The position numbers were made by a program, and so were the translations under genes. Below, piece by piece: positions 32,791 through 41,693 of a stretch of 42,724 bases of DNA. Origin of the DNA: Variovorax soli NBRC 106424 (lineage in GTDB: Bacteria > Pseudomonadota > Gammaproteobacteria > Burkholderiales > Burkholderiaceae_C); NCBI RefSeq assembly GCF_001591385.1, contig NZ_BCUU01000042.1, positions 1 through 42,724 of the forward strand, given 5' to 3'. The notes under the pieces were generated by a model. The model had not been told where the DNA came from and searched no databases. It saw only the letters and a list, made by a program, of their open reading frames with translations. The first letter of the stretch is position 1; every line of letters starts with the position of its first letter.

Positions 32791-35021
32791 TGCAGGCGCA
32801 ACGCGCCGCGGCGCGTCGGGCTCGCGCGGCGATGCGCGTTGCCCTGAGCTACTACGTCACCAACGGCATCTCGGTTGCGCTGGGCCTGGCGCTGATCTCG
32901 GCCGCGGTGCACTACTTCCTCGGCCCGGTGGCCGGCGCCACCGCCTCGGTGGGCGTGCTGGTCTGCGCGCCGCCCGACCTGGCCGCCCCCCGCCGCGGCA
33001 AGTTCTACACAATGCTGCCGGCGCCCTTTCTTGGCCTGCCGCTGTTCTTCGCCGTGCAGGTGCTGCACGCCCGGCCCCTGGAACTGGGCCTGCTGCTGGT
33101 GCCGGCCACCTTCCTGGCCTTCCTGGCCATGGCCTGGGGCAAGCGAGGCATCCCGATCGCCATCGCGGTGATGTTCTCCATGATCTTCTCCATGGCCACG
33201 CCGGCGCAGCCCGACTGGCGCCTGGCCTGGGTCAACACCTGGCACTTCGGGCTGGGCGCCGGGCTGTACATCGTCTGGGCGGTGCTGGCCAACTCGGCGC
33301 TCAATGCGCGCTACCGCGTCCAGTTCACGGCCGACGTGCTGTTCGCGCTCGCGGCGCTGATGCGCACGCAGGCCCGGCAATTCTGTGCCCCGAGCGAGAC
33401 GGATGATGTGCGCGAGGTGAGCGCGCCGCTGCTCGGCCAGCTGCTGCGCGACCAGGCCGCGCTGGCGGACCAGTTGCAGGCCGCGCGCGACATCGTGCTC
33501 GAGTCGCCCCGCACCCCGCGCCGCCAGCAGCTGGCGGGCATGCTGATGATCGCGCTGGAGATGCGCGACCACCTGGTGGCGACCGAGCTCGACCTGGAAG
33601 CGCTCATCGTCCATCCCGGCGGCGCGCAGGTGCTGCGCGAGATGCGCCTCATCATGGAAGAGCTGGCCGGCGAAACCGCCGCGCTGGCCGACGCGCTGCT
33701 GCTGGGCCGCCAGCCCGAACCGCCGCTGGACCGCCGGCCGCTGCTGGCCAGTATCCGCATGCCGCAGGACGAAGGCCCGGGCGCGGACGGCCGCATGGGC
33801 CCCACGCCGGCCCTGCTGGCCCGCGGCATGGCCAACCGCATCGGCCACCTGAACGACGACGTGCTGCGCCTCACCTCCCTCGCGCGCGGCGACAGCGCAC
33901 CCGACCTGGCCGTGGTGCGCGCGGGCTGGAAGATGTTCGTGAGCCCCACCGACTGGTCGCTCGCGCCCTTCTTCAAGGTCTGGCGCTGGGACGCGCCGCC
34001 GCTGCGCCATGCCATCCGGGCCATGCTCGCCATCGCCGCGGGCTACGGCATTGCGCTGGCGCTGCCCTGGGGCTCGCACGACTACTGGATCCTGCTGACC
34101 ATCGTGGTGGTGCTGCGCGGCAGCCTCTCGCAGACACTGGAGCGGCGCAACCACCGCGTGGCCGGCACGCTGCTGGGTTGCGTGCTGGCCAGTGCGCTGC
34201 TTTCGGCGCACCCCTCGGCACTCGCGCTGCTGGTGTGCGTGACGGCCGCGCAGGCGGTGGCGCACGGCTTCGCCATCCGCCGCTACCTCATCACCGCCGT
34301 GGCCGCCACCGTGCTGGGCCTGGTGCAGGCGCACATGCTCAACACCGGCATGGCCCCGACCTTCGCGCTGTTCGAGCGCATTGCCGACACGCTGATCGGT
34401 GCCGGTCTGGCCTGGGCCTTCTGCTACGTGCTGCCTTCGTGGGAGCGCCACCAGCTGCCGGCGCTGGTCAGCCGCACCCTGCGCGCACAGGCCCGGCACG
34501 CCAGGCTCGCACTCGGCCTGGGCCAGCTGCGCGCGGCCGACGACACGCCCGAGCTGGCCTGGCGCCTGGCCCGGCGCGAGGCCTACGACAGCCTCTCGGC
34601 GCTGGTGCAGGCCACGCAGCGCTCGATTTCCGAGCCGCGCGCCGTGCGCCCGCCGCTGGCGCCGCTGGAATACCTGCAGGCGCACAGCTACCAGCTGCTG
34701 GCGCAGCTCAGCGCGGTGAAGTCGATGCTGGTGCTGCGGCGCGACCGCCTCACGCCCGCCGACATCGAAGGCCCCCTTGAACGCACCGCCGAGCGCATCG
34801 AGAAGTCGCTGACCGCACCGCTCGACGAAGCGGCCCTGGGTCCGATGAGCGACATCGCTCCGGCCATGCCCAGCGCCGGTGGTCCCATCTCGCTGCCCGA
34901 CCCCTTCGAGAGCGACGTCAGCCCCTGGCTGCTGCGCCGCCTGGATTTCGCCACGCGCATTGCGCTGCAGCTGCGCGAAGATGCAACTCGCGTGCTGCAA
35001 TCGACTCGGAGTTCGTCATGA
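32790..35021 (+). CDS. FUSC-family (YccS-like) inner-membrane protein
   Basis: A 743-residue protein with two hydrophobic blocks, residues about 20-180 and 415-560, each with several transmembrane segments, separated by a soluble helical region. The second block contains the FUSC signature YWILLTIVVVLRGSLSQTLE followed by RRNHRVAGTLLGCVLASALL. This is the fusaric-acid-resistance/aromatic-acid-efflux (AaeB/YccS) fold; the exported compound is unknown. The soluble C-terminal 180 residues are helical. The start codon overlaps the suhB stop (TGATG), and the stop overlaps the MscS gene (ATGA), so all three are probably cotranscribed. Confidence 0.87.
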   Translation: MQAQRAAARRARAAMRVALSYYVTNGISVALGLALISAAVHYFLGPVAGATASVGVLVCAPPDLAAPRRGKFYTMLPAPFLGLPLFFAVQVLHARPLELGLLLVPATFLAFLAMAWGKRGIPIAIAVMFSMIFSMATPAQPDWRLAWVNTWHFGLGAGLYIVWAVLANSALNARYRVQFTADVLFALAALMRTQARQFCAPSETDDVREVSAPLLGQLLRDQAALADQLQAARDIVLESPRTPRRQQLAGMLMIALEMRDHLVATELDLEALIVHPGGAQVLREMRLIMEELAGETAALADALLLGRQPEPPLDRRPLLASIRMPQDEGPGADGRMGPTPALLARGMANRIGHLNDDVLRLTSLARGDSAPDLAVVRAGWKMFVSPTDWSLAPFFKVWRWDAPPLRHAIRAMLAIAAGYGIALALPWGSHDYWILLTIVVVLRGSLSQTLERRNHRVAGTLLGCVLASALLSAHPSALALLVCVTAAQAVAHGFAIRRYLITAVAATVLGLVQAHMLNTGMAPTFALFERIADTLIGAGLAWAFCYVLPSWERHQLPALVSRTLRAQARHARLALGLGQLRAADDTPELAWRLARREAYDSLSALVQATQRSISEPRAVRPPLAPLEYLQAHSYQLLAQLSAVKSMLVLRRDRLTPADIEGPLERTAERIEKSLTAPLDEAALGPMSDIAPAMPSAGGPISLPDPFESDVSPWLLRRLDFATRIALQLREDATRVLQSTRSSS

Positions 35022-36151
35022 GCGCGCAAGTCATTCTTTCCCATCCCTGGTTTCCCACGCTGACGGCGGCGGTCGTTGCGGTGCTCGTGGCGCTGGTGGT
35101 CCATCGCATCGCCCGCATGCTCTTGCTGCGCCTCACGCGGCCGCTGCCGGGCCTGTACGGCATGGTGGACAAGTGCCGGCCGGCGGCACGCTGGGTGCTG
35201 CCGCTCATCGGCCTGCAGATGGTCTGGCAGGCCGCGCCGGAGGACCTGCGCGGCCTGGGCAGCGTGCGGCACCTCAACGGGCTGCTGCTCATCGCGGGCG
35301 TGGCGTGGCTGGCGGTGCGCGCCATCAACGGCTTCACCGAGGGCTTTCTGTCGAAGTACCCCGCCACCGTGGCCGACAACCTGCAGGCGCGGCGGCTGCA
35401 CACCCAGGGCCGTGTGCTGGCGCGCACGGCCATCTGCGTGGTGCTGATCGCCGCCGCCTCGCTGATGCTGATGACCTTTCCGGGTGCACGGCAGGTGGGC
35501 GCCAGCCTGCTGGCCTCGGCGGGCGTGATCGGCATCGTCGCGGGCCTGGCGGCCAAGCCGGTGTTCAGCAACCTCATCGCCGGGCTGCAGCTGGCGCTGG
35601 CCCAGCCCATCCGCATCGACGACGTGCTGGTGGTCGAGGGCGAATGGGGCCGCGTGGAGGAAATCACCGGCACCTTCGTGGTGCTGCGCCTGTGGGACGA
35701 GCGCTGCCTGATCCTGCCGCTGACCTACTTCATCGAGAAGCCTTTCCAGAACTGGACGCGCAGCAGCTCGCAGCTGCTGGGCTCGGCTTTCTTCTACGTG
35801 GATTTCGGCATGCCCGTCGAGCCGCTGCGCACGGAACTCGAGCGCATCGTGCGGGCCGCGCCGGAGTGGGACGGCCGCAGCTTCACCCTTCAGGTGACCG
35901 ATATCACCGAGCGGACGATGCAGCTGCGTGCGCTGGCCACCGCTGCGACGTCGGGGCTGGCCTTCGAGCTGCGCTGCCGCATCCGCGAAGGCCTGATCAG
36001 CTTCATGCAGCGCGAGTATCCGCAGCATCTGCCGCAGATGCGCCTGAGCCAGGACGCGAACTTGTCGCCGGCCGCGCTGCGGCAGGAGGCGGTGCGGGGC
36101 GATGCGCCGCTGGCGGCAGCGCAACCCAGGTACGGAAACACCGCACGATAG
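35018..36151 (+). CDS. MscS-family mechanosensitive ion channel
   Basis: A 377-residue channel of the MscS superfamily. Four or five transmembrane helices come first; the pore-lining helix is in GASLLASAGVIGIVAGLAAK followed by PVFSNLIAGLQLALAQPIRI, the strongest family signature. The beta-domain has DDVLVVEGEWGRVEEITGTF and the typical NWTRSSSQLLGSAFFYVDF. The ATG overlaps the FUSC stop by four bases. A role in release of solutes at osmotic downshift is inferred from the family. Confidence 0.91.
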   Translation: MSAQVILSHPWFPTLTAAVVAVLVALVVHRIARMLLLRLTRPLPGLYGMVDKCRPAARWVLPLIGLQMVWQAAPEDLRGLGSVRHLNGLLLIAGVAWLAVRAINGFTEGFLSKYPATVADNLQARRLHTQGRVLARTAICVVLIAAASLMLMTFPGARQVGASLLASAGVIGIVAGLAAKPVFSNLIAGLQLALAQPIRIDDVLVVEGEWGRVEEITGTFVVLRLWDERCLILPLTYFIEKPFQNWTRSSSQLLGSAFFYVDFGMPVEPLRTELERIVRAAPEWDGRSFTLQVTDITERTMQLRALATAATSGLAFELRCRIREGLISFMQREYPQHLPQMRLSQDANLSPAALRQEAVRGDAPLAAAQPRYGNTAR

Positions 36152-36161
36152 CCGCCCGGGC

Positions 36162-36686
36162 TCAGGCGCCCGATGCCGCGCGCCTGCCGCGGCCGGCCTT
36201 GGGCAGGTCGGCGACTGCCGGCAGCAGCGCCTCGGCCCGCGCCTGCAGCCGCGCCAGCGCTTCGTCGAACTGCTCGGCCGCCTGCGGCGTGAGGGCGGCC
36301 ATCAGGTGCGCATTGATCTCGCGCACCATCGGAAAGAGTTCGGCGTGGATGGCCCGGCCCGCCTCCGTCAACCGCAGCATCACCTGGCGCTTGTCCCCGC
36401 CCGGCTGGCTGCGCAGGATCAGGCCCTTGGCCGCCAGCGACCCCACCGCGCGCGAGGTGCGGGCCCGGTCGAGTTGCGCAAGCTCGGCCAGCTGCGATGA
36501 CCCCAGGCCCTTGCCGCCGTGCTCCACCAGCGTGGCCAGCAGGCGCCATTCGCGCCGCGTGATGCCAAAGCGCCCCTCGCACAGCCGGATCACCGGGCTG
36601 CCGCCCACCGCCAGCAGGCGGCTCAGGCGGTACAGCAGCAGGTCGTCGAGCACGGGGCCTGCGCCGGGCAAGGGCTTCTGGGCCAT
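36162..36686 (-). CDS. MarR-family transcriptional regulator
   Basis: A 174-residue winged-helix regulator. The recognition region is GLGSSQLAELAQLDRARTSR followed by AVGSLAAKGLILRSQPGGDKRQ, where the wing carries D-K-R as in MarR. N- and C-terminal helices for dimerisation flank it. The C-terminal tail (GRGRRAASGA) is basic. It is convergent with the MscS gene and divergent from the Bug receptor gene; the 108-bp gap contains a palindrome, so control of its own gene and the receptor gene is plausible. The ligand is unknown. Confidence 0.9.
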   Translation of the reverse strand: MAQKPLPGAGPVLDDLLLYRLSRLLAVGGSPVIRLCEGRFGITRREWRLLATLVEHGGKGLGSSQLAELAQLDRARTSRAVGSLAAKGLILRSQPGGDKRQVMLRLTEAGRAIHAELFPMVREINAHLMAALTPQAAEQFDEALARLQARAEALLPAVADLPKAGRGRRAASGA

Positions 36687-36707
36687 CGGGGTAACTCCGC
36701 AAAGCAG

Positions 36708-36727
36708 TTGATTTGATCAATCGATTG
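36708..36727. promoter_or_regulatory. AT-rich palindrome between marR and bug genes, possible operator
   Basis: TTGATTTGATCAATCGATTG contains the perfect palindrome TTGATCAA and the arms TTGAT/ATCAA. It overlaps a possible -35 (TTGATC) of a promoter for the downstream receptor with a -10 of TACAGT at 36737-36742. A MarR operator here would repress both genes. Confidence 0.45.
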
Positions 36728-36794
36728 TCGCGCCCCTACAGTGGCGGGCGGCGCCACGCGCCGCCCGGAACACCCAACGAGGAAAGATCGCACC

Positions 36795-37775
36795 ATGCCC
36801 CTGCGCAAGACCCTACGCACCCTGATCGGCGGCCTCGGCCTGGCCGCCCTGGCCGCGGCGAGCCCCGGCCTGTCGGCCCAGACCCTGGAAGGCGGGCCGC
36901 TGCGCATCGTGGTGGGCTTTGCGCCCGGCGGCGCTTCCGACAAGGTGGCGCGCATCGTGGGCGACAAGCTCTCGCCCAAGCTGGGTGTGCCGGTGGTGGT
37001 CGACAACAAGACCGGCGCCGGCGGCCGCCTGGCCGCGCAGCAGGTCAAGAGCACCCCGGCGGGCCAGAACGTGCTCATGCTGGCCAACCCGGCCGTCATG
37101 GTGGTCGCGCCCCTGGTCTTCAAGGACAGCGGCTACGACCCCGACAAGGACTTCGTGCCGGTCTCGCACGTGAACGACTACGAGTTCGCCCTGTCCGTCT
37201 CGACCGCGGTGCCGGTCAAGGAACTGCCGCACCTGCTGGCCTGGATGCGCGCCAATCCCGAGAAATCGAACTTCGGCGTGCCGGCCACCGGCAGCCTGCC
37301 GCACTTCTTCGCGCTCATGACGGCCGAGAAGGCCGGCGTGCAGGGCCAGGTGGTGGGCTATCGCGGCTCGGCGCCGCTGCTCAACGACCTGATCGGCGGG
37401 CAGGTCCCCATTGCCTTCGACACCTTCGACGTGGCCCTGCCGCAGCACCAGGCCGGCAAGCTGCGCATCCTGGCGATTTCCGGCACCCGGCGCTCGCCCT
37501 TTGCGCCGGACATTCCCACCTTCAAGGAAGCCGGGCTGGACCTGGCCGCCACCGGCTGGAACACCTTCTTTGCCCCGGCCAGCATGCCGCCGGCCAAGGT
37601 GGCGCTGCTGTCCAAGGCCATCCACGACGTGATGAAGGACCCGGCCACCGTCAAGGCCTTCCACGACTCGATGATGACGCCCGTGGCCTCCACCCAGGCG
37701 CAGACGGCGGCGATGCTCAAGGCCTTCCGCGAGCAGTGGGCACCGGTGGTTCGCAAGTCCGGCTACCAGCCCTGA
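36795..37775 (+). CDS. Tripartite tricarboxylate transporter substrate-binding protein (Bug family)
   Basis: A 326-residue periplasmic solute receptor with an N-terminal signal sequence (RKTLRTLIGGLGLAALAAA ending LSAQT). Bug signatures are LRIVVGFAPGGASDKVARIV at the mature N-terminus, VDNKTGAGGRLAAQQV, and NFGVPATGSLPHFFALM. No TctA/TctB membrane genes are nearby, as is common for the greatly expanded Bug family in Burkholderiales. A strong GAGGAAAG precedes the ATG. It is divergent from a MarR gene that may regulate it. The ligand, probably an organic acid, cannot be predicted. Confidence 0.93.
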   Translation: MPLRKTLRTLIGGLGLAALAAASPGLSAQTLEGGPLRIVVGFAPGGASDKVARIVGDKLSPKLGVPVVVDNKTGAGGRLAAQQVKSTPAGQNVLMLANPAVMVVAPLVFKDSGYDPDKDFVPVSHVNDYEFALSVSTAVPVKELPHLLAWMRANPEKSNFGVPATGSLPHFFALMTAEKAGVQGQVVGYRGSAPLLNDLIGGQVPIAFDTFDVALPQHQAGKLRILAISGTRRSPFAPDIPTFKEAGLDLAATGWNTFFAPASMPPAKVALLSKAIHDVMKDPATVKAFHDSMMTPVASTQAQTAAMLKAFREQWAPVVRKSGYQP

Positions 37776-37889
37776 CGCGGCCGGCGGCGCCGAAGGCCTG
37801 GCCCGACCGGCAGGCGCGCGCTGCTCCTACATCCGCCACCTGGGCCGCGGCGCAGCATGAGTTCCTGCCAGTTGCAAAGGAGATTCATC

Positions 37890-38195
37890 ATGCCCAGAGG
37901 CGACAAGTCGGCCTACTCGGACAAGCAGAAACGCAAGGCCGAGCACATCGAGGAAGGCTATGAACACCGCGGCGTCGGCAAGAAGGAAGCCGAGCGGCGT
38001 GCCTGGGCCACCGTGAACAAGGAAAGCGGTGGCGGCGAGAAAAGCGGTTCGGGGCGCGGCAAGCCCGAGAACCACAGTGCTTCGCGCAAGGGCGGGCGAC
38101 TGGGCGGCCGTGCCGCGGCATCACGGCCGGCGGCGGCTCGCTCCGCTTCGGCCAAGAAGGCTGCGGCCACGCGCAAGCGCCACGAGGCGAACTGA
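37890..38195 (+). CDS. Small basic protein of unknown function
   Basis: A 101-residue very basic protein. The first 55 residues (MPRGDKSAYSDKQKRKAEHI followed by EEGYEHRGVGKKEAERRAWATVNKE) are a conserved module found in proteins annotated as plasmid-stabilisation-like in proteobacteria, an annotation without clear support. The rest is a Lys/Arg/Ala/Ser tail resembling histone H1-like DNA-binding tails. The ideal AAGGAGATTCATC precedes the ATG. It is 13 nt upstream of the SDR gene, so the two are probably cotranscribed. Nucleic-acid binding is an inference from composition only. Confidence 0.78.
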   Translation: MPRGDKSAYSDKQKRKAEHIEEGYEHRGVGKKEAERRAWATVNKESGGGEKSGSGRGKPENHSASRKGGRLGGRAAASRPAAARSASAKKAAATRKRHEAN

Positions 38196-38208
38196 GCGCG
38201 GAGGCTGC

Positions 38209-39201
38209 ATGCCAACGCGCAGCAAGACCAGCGCGGTGGTCGAACACCATCGCAAGGTCCAGCGCCAGCAGGATGCGAAGGACCGCAGCAGCGCCAAGGC
38301 CGGGAAAGCCGGCAAGTCCAAGCAGCCGATGCAGGCCGGCCATCGCGAGGAGCCGGAGAACCCGATGCCCTCGCAGCGCCTGGAAAAGCCCGGCATCGAG
38401 GCGCAGATGGAACTGCGGCCGCGCTTCCTGGCGCCCGACTATCGCGGCAGCGGCAAGCTCCAGGACATGTGCGCGCTGGTGACCGGCGGCGATTCCGGCA
38501 TCGGGCGCGCGGTGGCGGTGCTCTTTGCGCGCGAGGGCGCGGACGTCGCCATCGTCTACCTCAGCGAGCACGAGGACGCCGAAGAGACAAAGCGGCACGT
38601 GGAGGCCGAAGGCAGGCGCTGCCTGCTCATGGCCGGCGACGTTTCCGACGGCGCTTTCTGCAACCAGGCGGTGGCGCAGGCCGTGAAGCACTTCGGACGC
38701 CTGGACATCCTGGTCAACAACGCCGCGTTCCAGATGCACGCGCAGAAGATCGAGGACGTGAGCGACGATCGCCTGGACCTGACATTGCAGACCAATATCG
38801 GCGGCTACTTCCGCATGGCGCGCGCAGCGGTGCCGCACCTGAAGCAAGGCGCCTGCATCATCAACACCGGGTCAGTGACGGGGCTGGAAGGCAGCGGGCA
38901 TCTGCTGGACTACTCGGTGACCAAGGGGGCCATCCATGCATTCACCAAGTCGCTGGCCAGCAGCCTGCTGGACAAGGGCATCCGGGTGAACGCCGTCGCG
39001 CCCGGGCCGGTGTGGACGCCGCTCAATCCGGCCGACCAGCAGGCCGAGCGCATCGCGCACTTCGGCGAGAAGACCGACCTGAAGCGCCCCGCGCAGCCGG
39101 AAGAGCTTTCTCCCGCCTACGTGTTCCTTGCCGCGCCGTGCTGCGCCAGCTACATCACGGGCATCGTGCTGCCAGTCACCGGCAGCGTCGGCGCCATCTG
39201 A
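38209..39201 (+). CDS. Short-chain dehydrogenase/reductase (YghA/YdaD-like)
   Basis: A 330-residue SDR. The nucleotide-binding loop is TGGDSGIGRAVAVLFARE and the NAG-type motif is LVNNAAFQM. The active site has Ser in INTGSVTGLEG and Y-x3-K in DYSVTKGAIHAF. The N-terminal 80 residues are a Lys/Gln-rich extension, typical of the subgroup often described as general-stress dehydrogenases. NAD(P)H preference and substrate are unknown. The ATG at 38209 has GGAGGC upstream; a longer frame reaches back into the upstream gene and is rejected. It follows the small basic gene and precedes the DUF1428 gene. Confidence 0.9.
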   Translation: MPTRSKTSAVVEHHRKVQRQQDAKDRSSAKAGKAGKSKQPMQAGHREEPENPMPSQRLEKPGIEAQMELRPRFLAPDYRGSGKLQDMCALVTGGDSGIGRAVAVLFAREGADVAIVYLSEHEDAEETKRHVEAEGRRCLLMAGDVSDGAFCNQAVAQAVKHFGRLDILVNNAAFQMHAQKIEDVSDDRLDLTLQTNIGGYFRMARAAVPHLKQGACIINTGSVTGLEGSGHLLDYSVTKGAIHAFTKSLASSLLDKGIRVNAVAPGPVWTPLNPADQQAERIAHFGEKTDLKRPAQPEELSPAYVFLAAPCCASYITGIVLPVTGSVGAI

Positions 39202-39229
39202 ATCCCGAGCCCCAAACAAGGAGAGCGAA

Positions 39230-39589
39230 ATGCCCTATGTCGATGGATTCGTCGTTCCCGTGCCGCGCAAGAACCTGGATGCCTACCGCGACATGGCGCT
39301 GAAGGCGGGCAAGGTCTGGATCGAGCACGGCGCGCAGCAGTTTCGCGAATGCGTGGCCGACGACGTCAAGCCGGGCGAGTTCACCTCGTTCCCGCAAAGC
39401 GTCATGCTCAAGGACGACGAGGTGGTGTTCTTCTCGTGGATCGTCTACGAGTCGCGTGCCAAGCGGGACGAAGTCAACGACAAGGTCATGAAGGACCCGC
39501 GCATGAAGGACATGATGGATCCCAAGGACTCGCCCTTCGATGCCAAGCGGATGATCTACGGCGGCTTCGAGGTGCTGGTCGATCTGTAG
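39230..39589 (+). CDS. DUF1428 family protein (YbaA-like)
   Basis: A 119-residue protein matching the DUF1428/YbaA family (Dabb-like ferredoxin fold). The N-terminus PYVDGFVVPVPRKNLDAYRD, the central SVMLKDDEVVFFSWIVYESR and the C-terminal MIYGGFEVLVDL are family landmarks. The function is unknown. AAGGAGAGCGAA precedes the ATG at 39230. It follows the SDR gene by 28 nt and is probably in the same transcript. Confidence 0.92.
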   Translation: MPYVDGFVVPVPRKNLDAYRDMALKAGKVWIEHGAQQFRECVADDVKPGEFTSFPQSVMLKDDEVVFFSWIVYESRAKRDEVNDKVMKDPRMKDMMDPKDSPFDAKRMIYGGFEVLVDL

Positions 39590-39664
39590 CCCTGCTTGGT
39601 ACTGCGGGCAGGCGCCCGCAGCCGCGGCACAATGGCCATGGAAAAAAACTCCAGACCGCCATTC

Positions 39665-40036
39665 ATGAAAGCATTTGCCGCGCCCCTGCTGATCTCCGCC
39701 GCCGTCCTCGCCGCACCCTTGCCGGCTGCCGCCCAGGGCGCCGACTTGCTGTTCCTGAAGAACAGCCCGGCCGCCAAGTTCAATGCGGCCGACTTCAAGC
39801 TGCTTCGCGCCACCATCGACAAGGCCCTGGCCGGCCCGGCCGAAGGCCCGGCGCTCGAATGGGCCAACGACAAGACCAGCGCCTCCGGCACGGTCACCCC
39901 GGCGGGCGTGGACGAAGCTGCCGCGCCGCGCAAGTGCCGCAAGCTGCGCATTGCCAACGCCTACAAGTTCACCAAGGACGAAGGCGTCTACACCTTCTGC
40001 CAGGGCACCACGGGCAAGTGGACGCTCAAGCCCTGA
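39665..40036 (+). CDS. Secreted protein with RT0821/Lpp0805-type C-terminal domain
   Basis: A 123-residue small exported protein. The first 23 residues form a signal peptide ending PAAAQ. The C-terminal part, PRKCRKLRIANAYKFTKDEG followed by VYTFCQGTTGKWTLKP, carries two cysteines and matches a domain of the 17-kDa surface-antigen-like family. The function is unknown. ATGs 9 and 11 codons earlier are in frame; I chose the one that begins the signal peptide (MKAFAAPLL). No strong Shine-Dalgarno is seen. Confidence 0.75.
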   Translation: MKAFAAPLLISAAVLAAPLPAAAQGADLLFLKNSPAAKFNAADFKLLRATIDKALAGPAEGPALEWANDKTSASGTVTPAGVDEAAAPRKCRKLRIANAYKFTKDEGVYTFCQGTTGKWTLKP

Positions 40037-40211
40037 TCGCGCCCTGACTCCCCACATCCCCTTGTTTGGGGAAGACGCAAAAGCCGCCTTCAGGCAAAAA
40101 CGCGGGCTTGTCGCCGGCCCGCGCCCGCCTTGGCCTTCCCGAATCTGCGCAGAGCCGACGTTTCCAGCCCCCGATGGGGCGCGCAAAGAAGAACAACCCC
40201 AGGAAACTGAC

Positions 40212-40637
40212 ATGGCATTCGCAGACGGATTCGTGGCGCCACAACTTCGCAGGAGCATCGATGCCTCCCGCGCACTGGCCGCACAGCTTTATTCACCCCT
40301 GCCGGACGAAGACGACGCGGGCATCGCCCTCATGCCCCTGGCCGATCAGGCCCTGGCCGGACTCGTGCGGCTGCTGGAGGCCGACCTGGAGCTCCAGGTG
40401 CGTTTCATCGCCGACCCGTCGCAGCCCGGCCTGGCCATGCAGGGCGACACGCCGGCCAGTGCCGGCATCGGTGCGCCGGTGCGCCTGGCCAGCGGCCACA
40501 TCCTGGGCATGCTGTGCTTCTTCCATCCCGAACCGGACGGCCAGCTGGACGAGCGCGATGTGCGCCGCCTCGAGATGGCAGCCCGGCTGGCCGCACGCCT
40601 GATCGACGGCGCGGACGCGCACGGCATCGCGTCCTGA
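40212..40637 (+). CDS. Small protein with possible GAF-like fold
   Basis: A 141-residue cytoplasmic protein. I do not recognise a defined family. The C-terminal part (APVRLASGHILGMLCFFHPE, then LDERDVRRLEMAARLAARLI) resembles the last strands and helix of a GAF domain, as in phytochrome-like and cyclic-nucleotide-binding sensors. No DNA-binding or catalytic module is attached. AGGAAACTGAC precedes the ATG. The frame is open upstream, but that region is mostly the 175-nt gap after the previous gene. Confidence 0.65.
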   Translation: MAFADGFVAPQLRRSIDASRALAAQLYSPLPDEDDAGIALMPLADQALAGLVRLLEADLELQVRFIADPSQPGLAMQGDTPASAGIGAPVRLASGHILGMLCFFHPEPDGQLDERDVRRLEMAARLAARLIDGADAHGIAS

Positions 40638-40670
40638 CCCGCCCCAGCCGGCCAAGCCCGCCGGCAGGCT

Positions 40671-41021
40671 TCAGGCGCCTGCCGGAAAGGCCCGGCTCCA
40701 GGCGAACAGAAGAACCAGGGCGGCAACGATCCATGCGCCCGTCGCCAGGCTCAGCGTACCGGCCAGCGAATAGCGCACGCTGAGCCAGTAGACCGCTGCG
40801 AGGTACACCGCATAGGGGATGAGCGACCACAGGCCGAACAGCGCGGTGGTGCGCAAATCCGCCACCGAGCGCTCGGTGCCGACGATGTAGTGGGCAATGA
40901 GCGCAAAGGTGGGAAAGAGCGGCACCAGGCCCGCGATGAAGAAATTGCGCGTCTTGGACAGCAGCGCGATCACCAGGACCGCCAGCGCGCCGAGCAGGCA
41001 TTTGAGGAACAGGGACGTCAC
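40671..41021 (-). CDS. GlpM-family membrane protein
   Basis: A 116-residue inner-membrane protein with four predicted transmembrane segments, starting [20 protein letters not shown], then SKTRNFFIAGLVPLFPTFAL. It matches the GlpM/YvlD-like small membrane family; GlpM of Pseudomonas affects alginate production, but no such context exists here. The start overlaps the upstream RibD-C gene stop by four bases (ATGA), so translation is coupled. Its function is unknown. Confidence 0.78.
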   Translation of the reverse strand: MTSLFLKCLLGALAVLVIALLSKTRNFFIAGLVPLFPTFALIAHYIVGTERSVADLRTTALFGLWSLIPYAVYLAAVYWLSVRYSLAGTLSLATGAWIVAALVLLFAWSRAFPAGA

Positions 41022-41602
41022 GCGCGCTCGGCCCCCGGCGCGCCTTCACGCAGCACCTCGTAGCGCAGCTCCGCCATGCCGGGGCCGAAGCGCTTCACGG
41101 CCGTCAGCTCGAGCCGCCGGGGCTGGGCAATGCGGCGCGGCAGCAGCGGATGGCCGCTGCCCAGGGTCACCGAGCCCACCTGCACGATGATGTCGTCGAG
41201 CAGGCCGGCATCGTAGAACTGGCCCACCAGTTCGCCGCCGCCCACCAGCCAGATGTTCTTGCCCGTGCCCTGCACGGCGGCCTGCATGGCCTGGTGCACC
41301 GGCCGCACATCGCCGCGCACGAAGCGGATGTCGGCGCCCGGCACCGCCGGCAACTGGCGGCTGCTGAACACCCAGGTGGGCTGCGCATAGGGCCAGGGCG
41401 CGCCGCCGCCCGGCGCGTTCACCACGTGCCGCAGCATCCACTCGTAGGTGGACGACCCCATGGCCAGCGCCCCCACGCCTTGCATGAACTCGGGAAGGCT
41501 GGTGTCCTGGATGTCGACCAGCGGGAAGAGCCATTCCAGCGAATGGTCCTCGGTGGCCAGGAAGCCGTCGAGGCTGGCGGCGGTGTAGTACTGGGTGCGC
41601 AT
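41018..41602 (-). CDS. Dihydrofolate reductase/RibD C-terminal domain protein
   Basis: A 194-residue protein of the RibD-C/DHFR-like superfamily. The N-terminus [20 protein letters not shown] is the standard start of this group, and [20 protein letters not shown] is its NADPH-binding segment. It is an orphan reductase-like protein with no riboflavin or folate gene nearby; the substrate is unknown. The ATG at 41602 is chosen for family fit; the frame remains open upstream. It is divergent from mutS and translationally coupled to the downstream GlpM-like gene. Confidence 0.86.
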   Translation of the reverse strand: MRTQYYTAASLDGFLATEDHSLEWLFPLVDIQDTSLPEFMQGVGALAMGSSTYEWMLRHVVNAPGGGAPWPYAQPTWVFSSRQLPAVPGADIRFVRGDVRPVHQAMQAAVQGTGKNIWLVGGGELVGQFYDAGLLDDIIVQVGSVTLGSGHPLLPRRIAQPRRLELTAVKRFGPGMAELRYEVLREGAPGAERA

Positions 41603-41693
41603 GCGGGGCAGTTTAAGGGCGCAAGGGCAAGGGCCAACGGGGGCGCCCCGTATAGTCTCAGGCTGTTCGATATCGCCCGAGATTTTTCCGAAG

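Noticed and set aside
41651..41656. TATAGT as a mutS promoter
   Set aside because: No -35 could be matched; it is mentioned only in the mutS entry.
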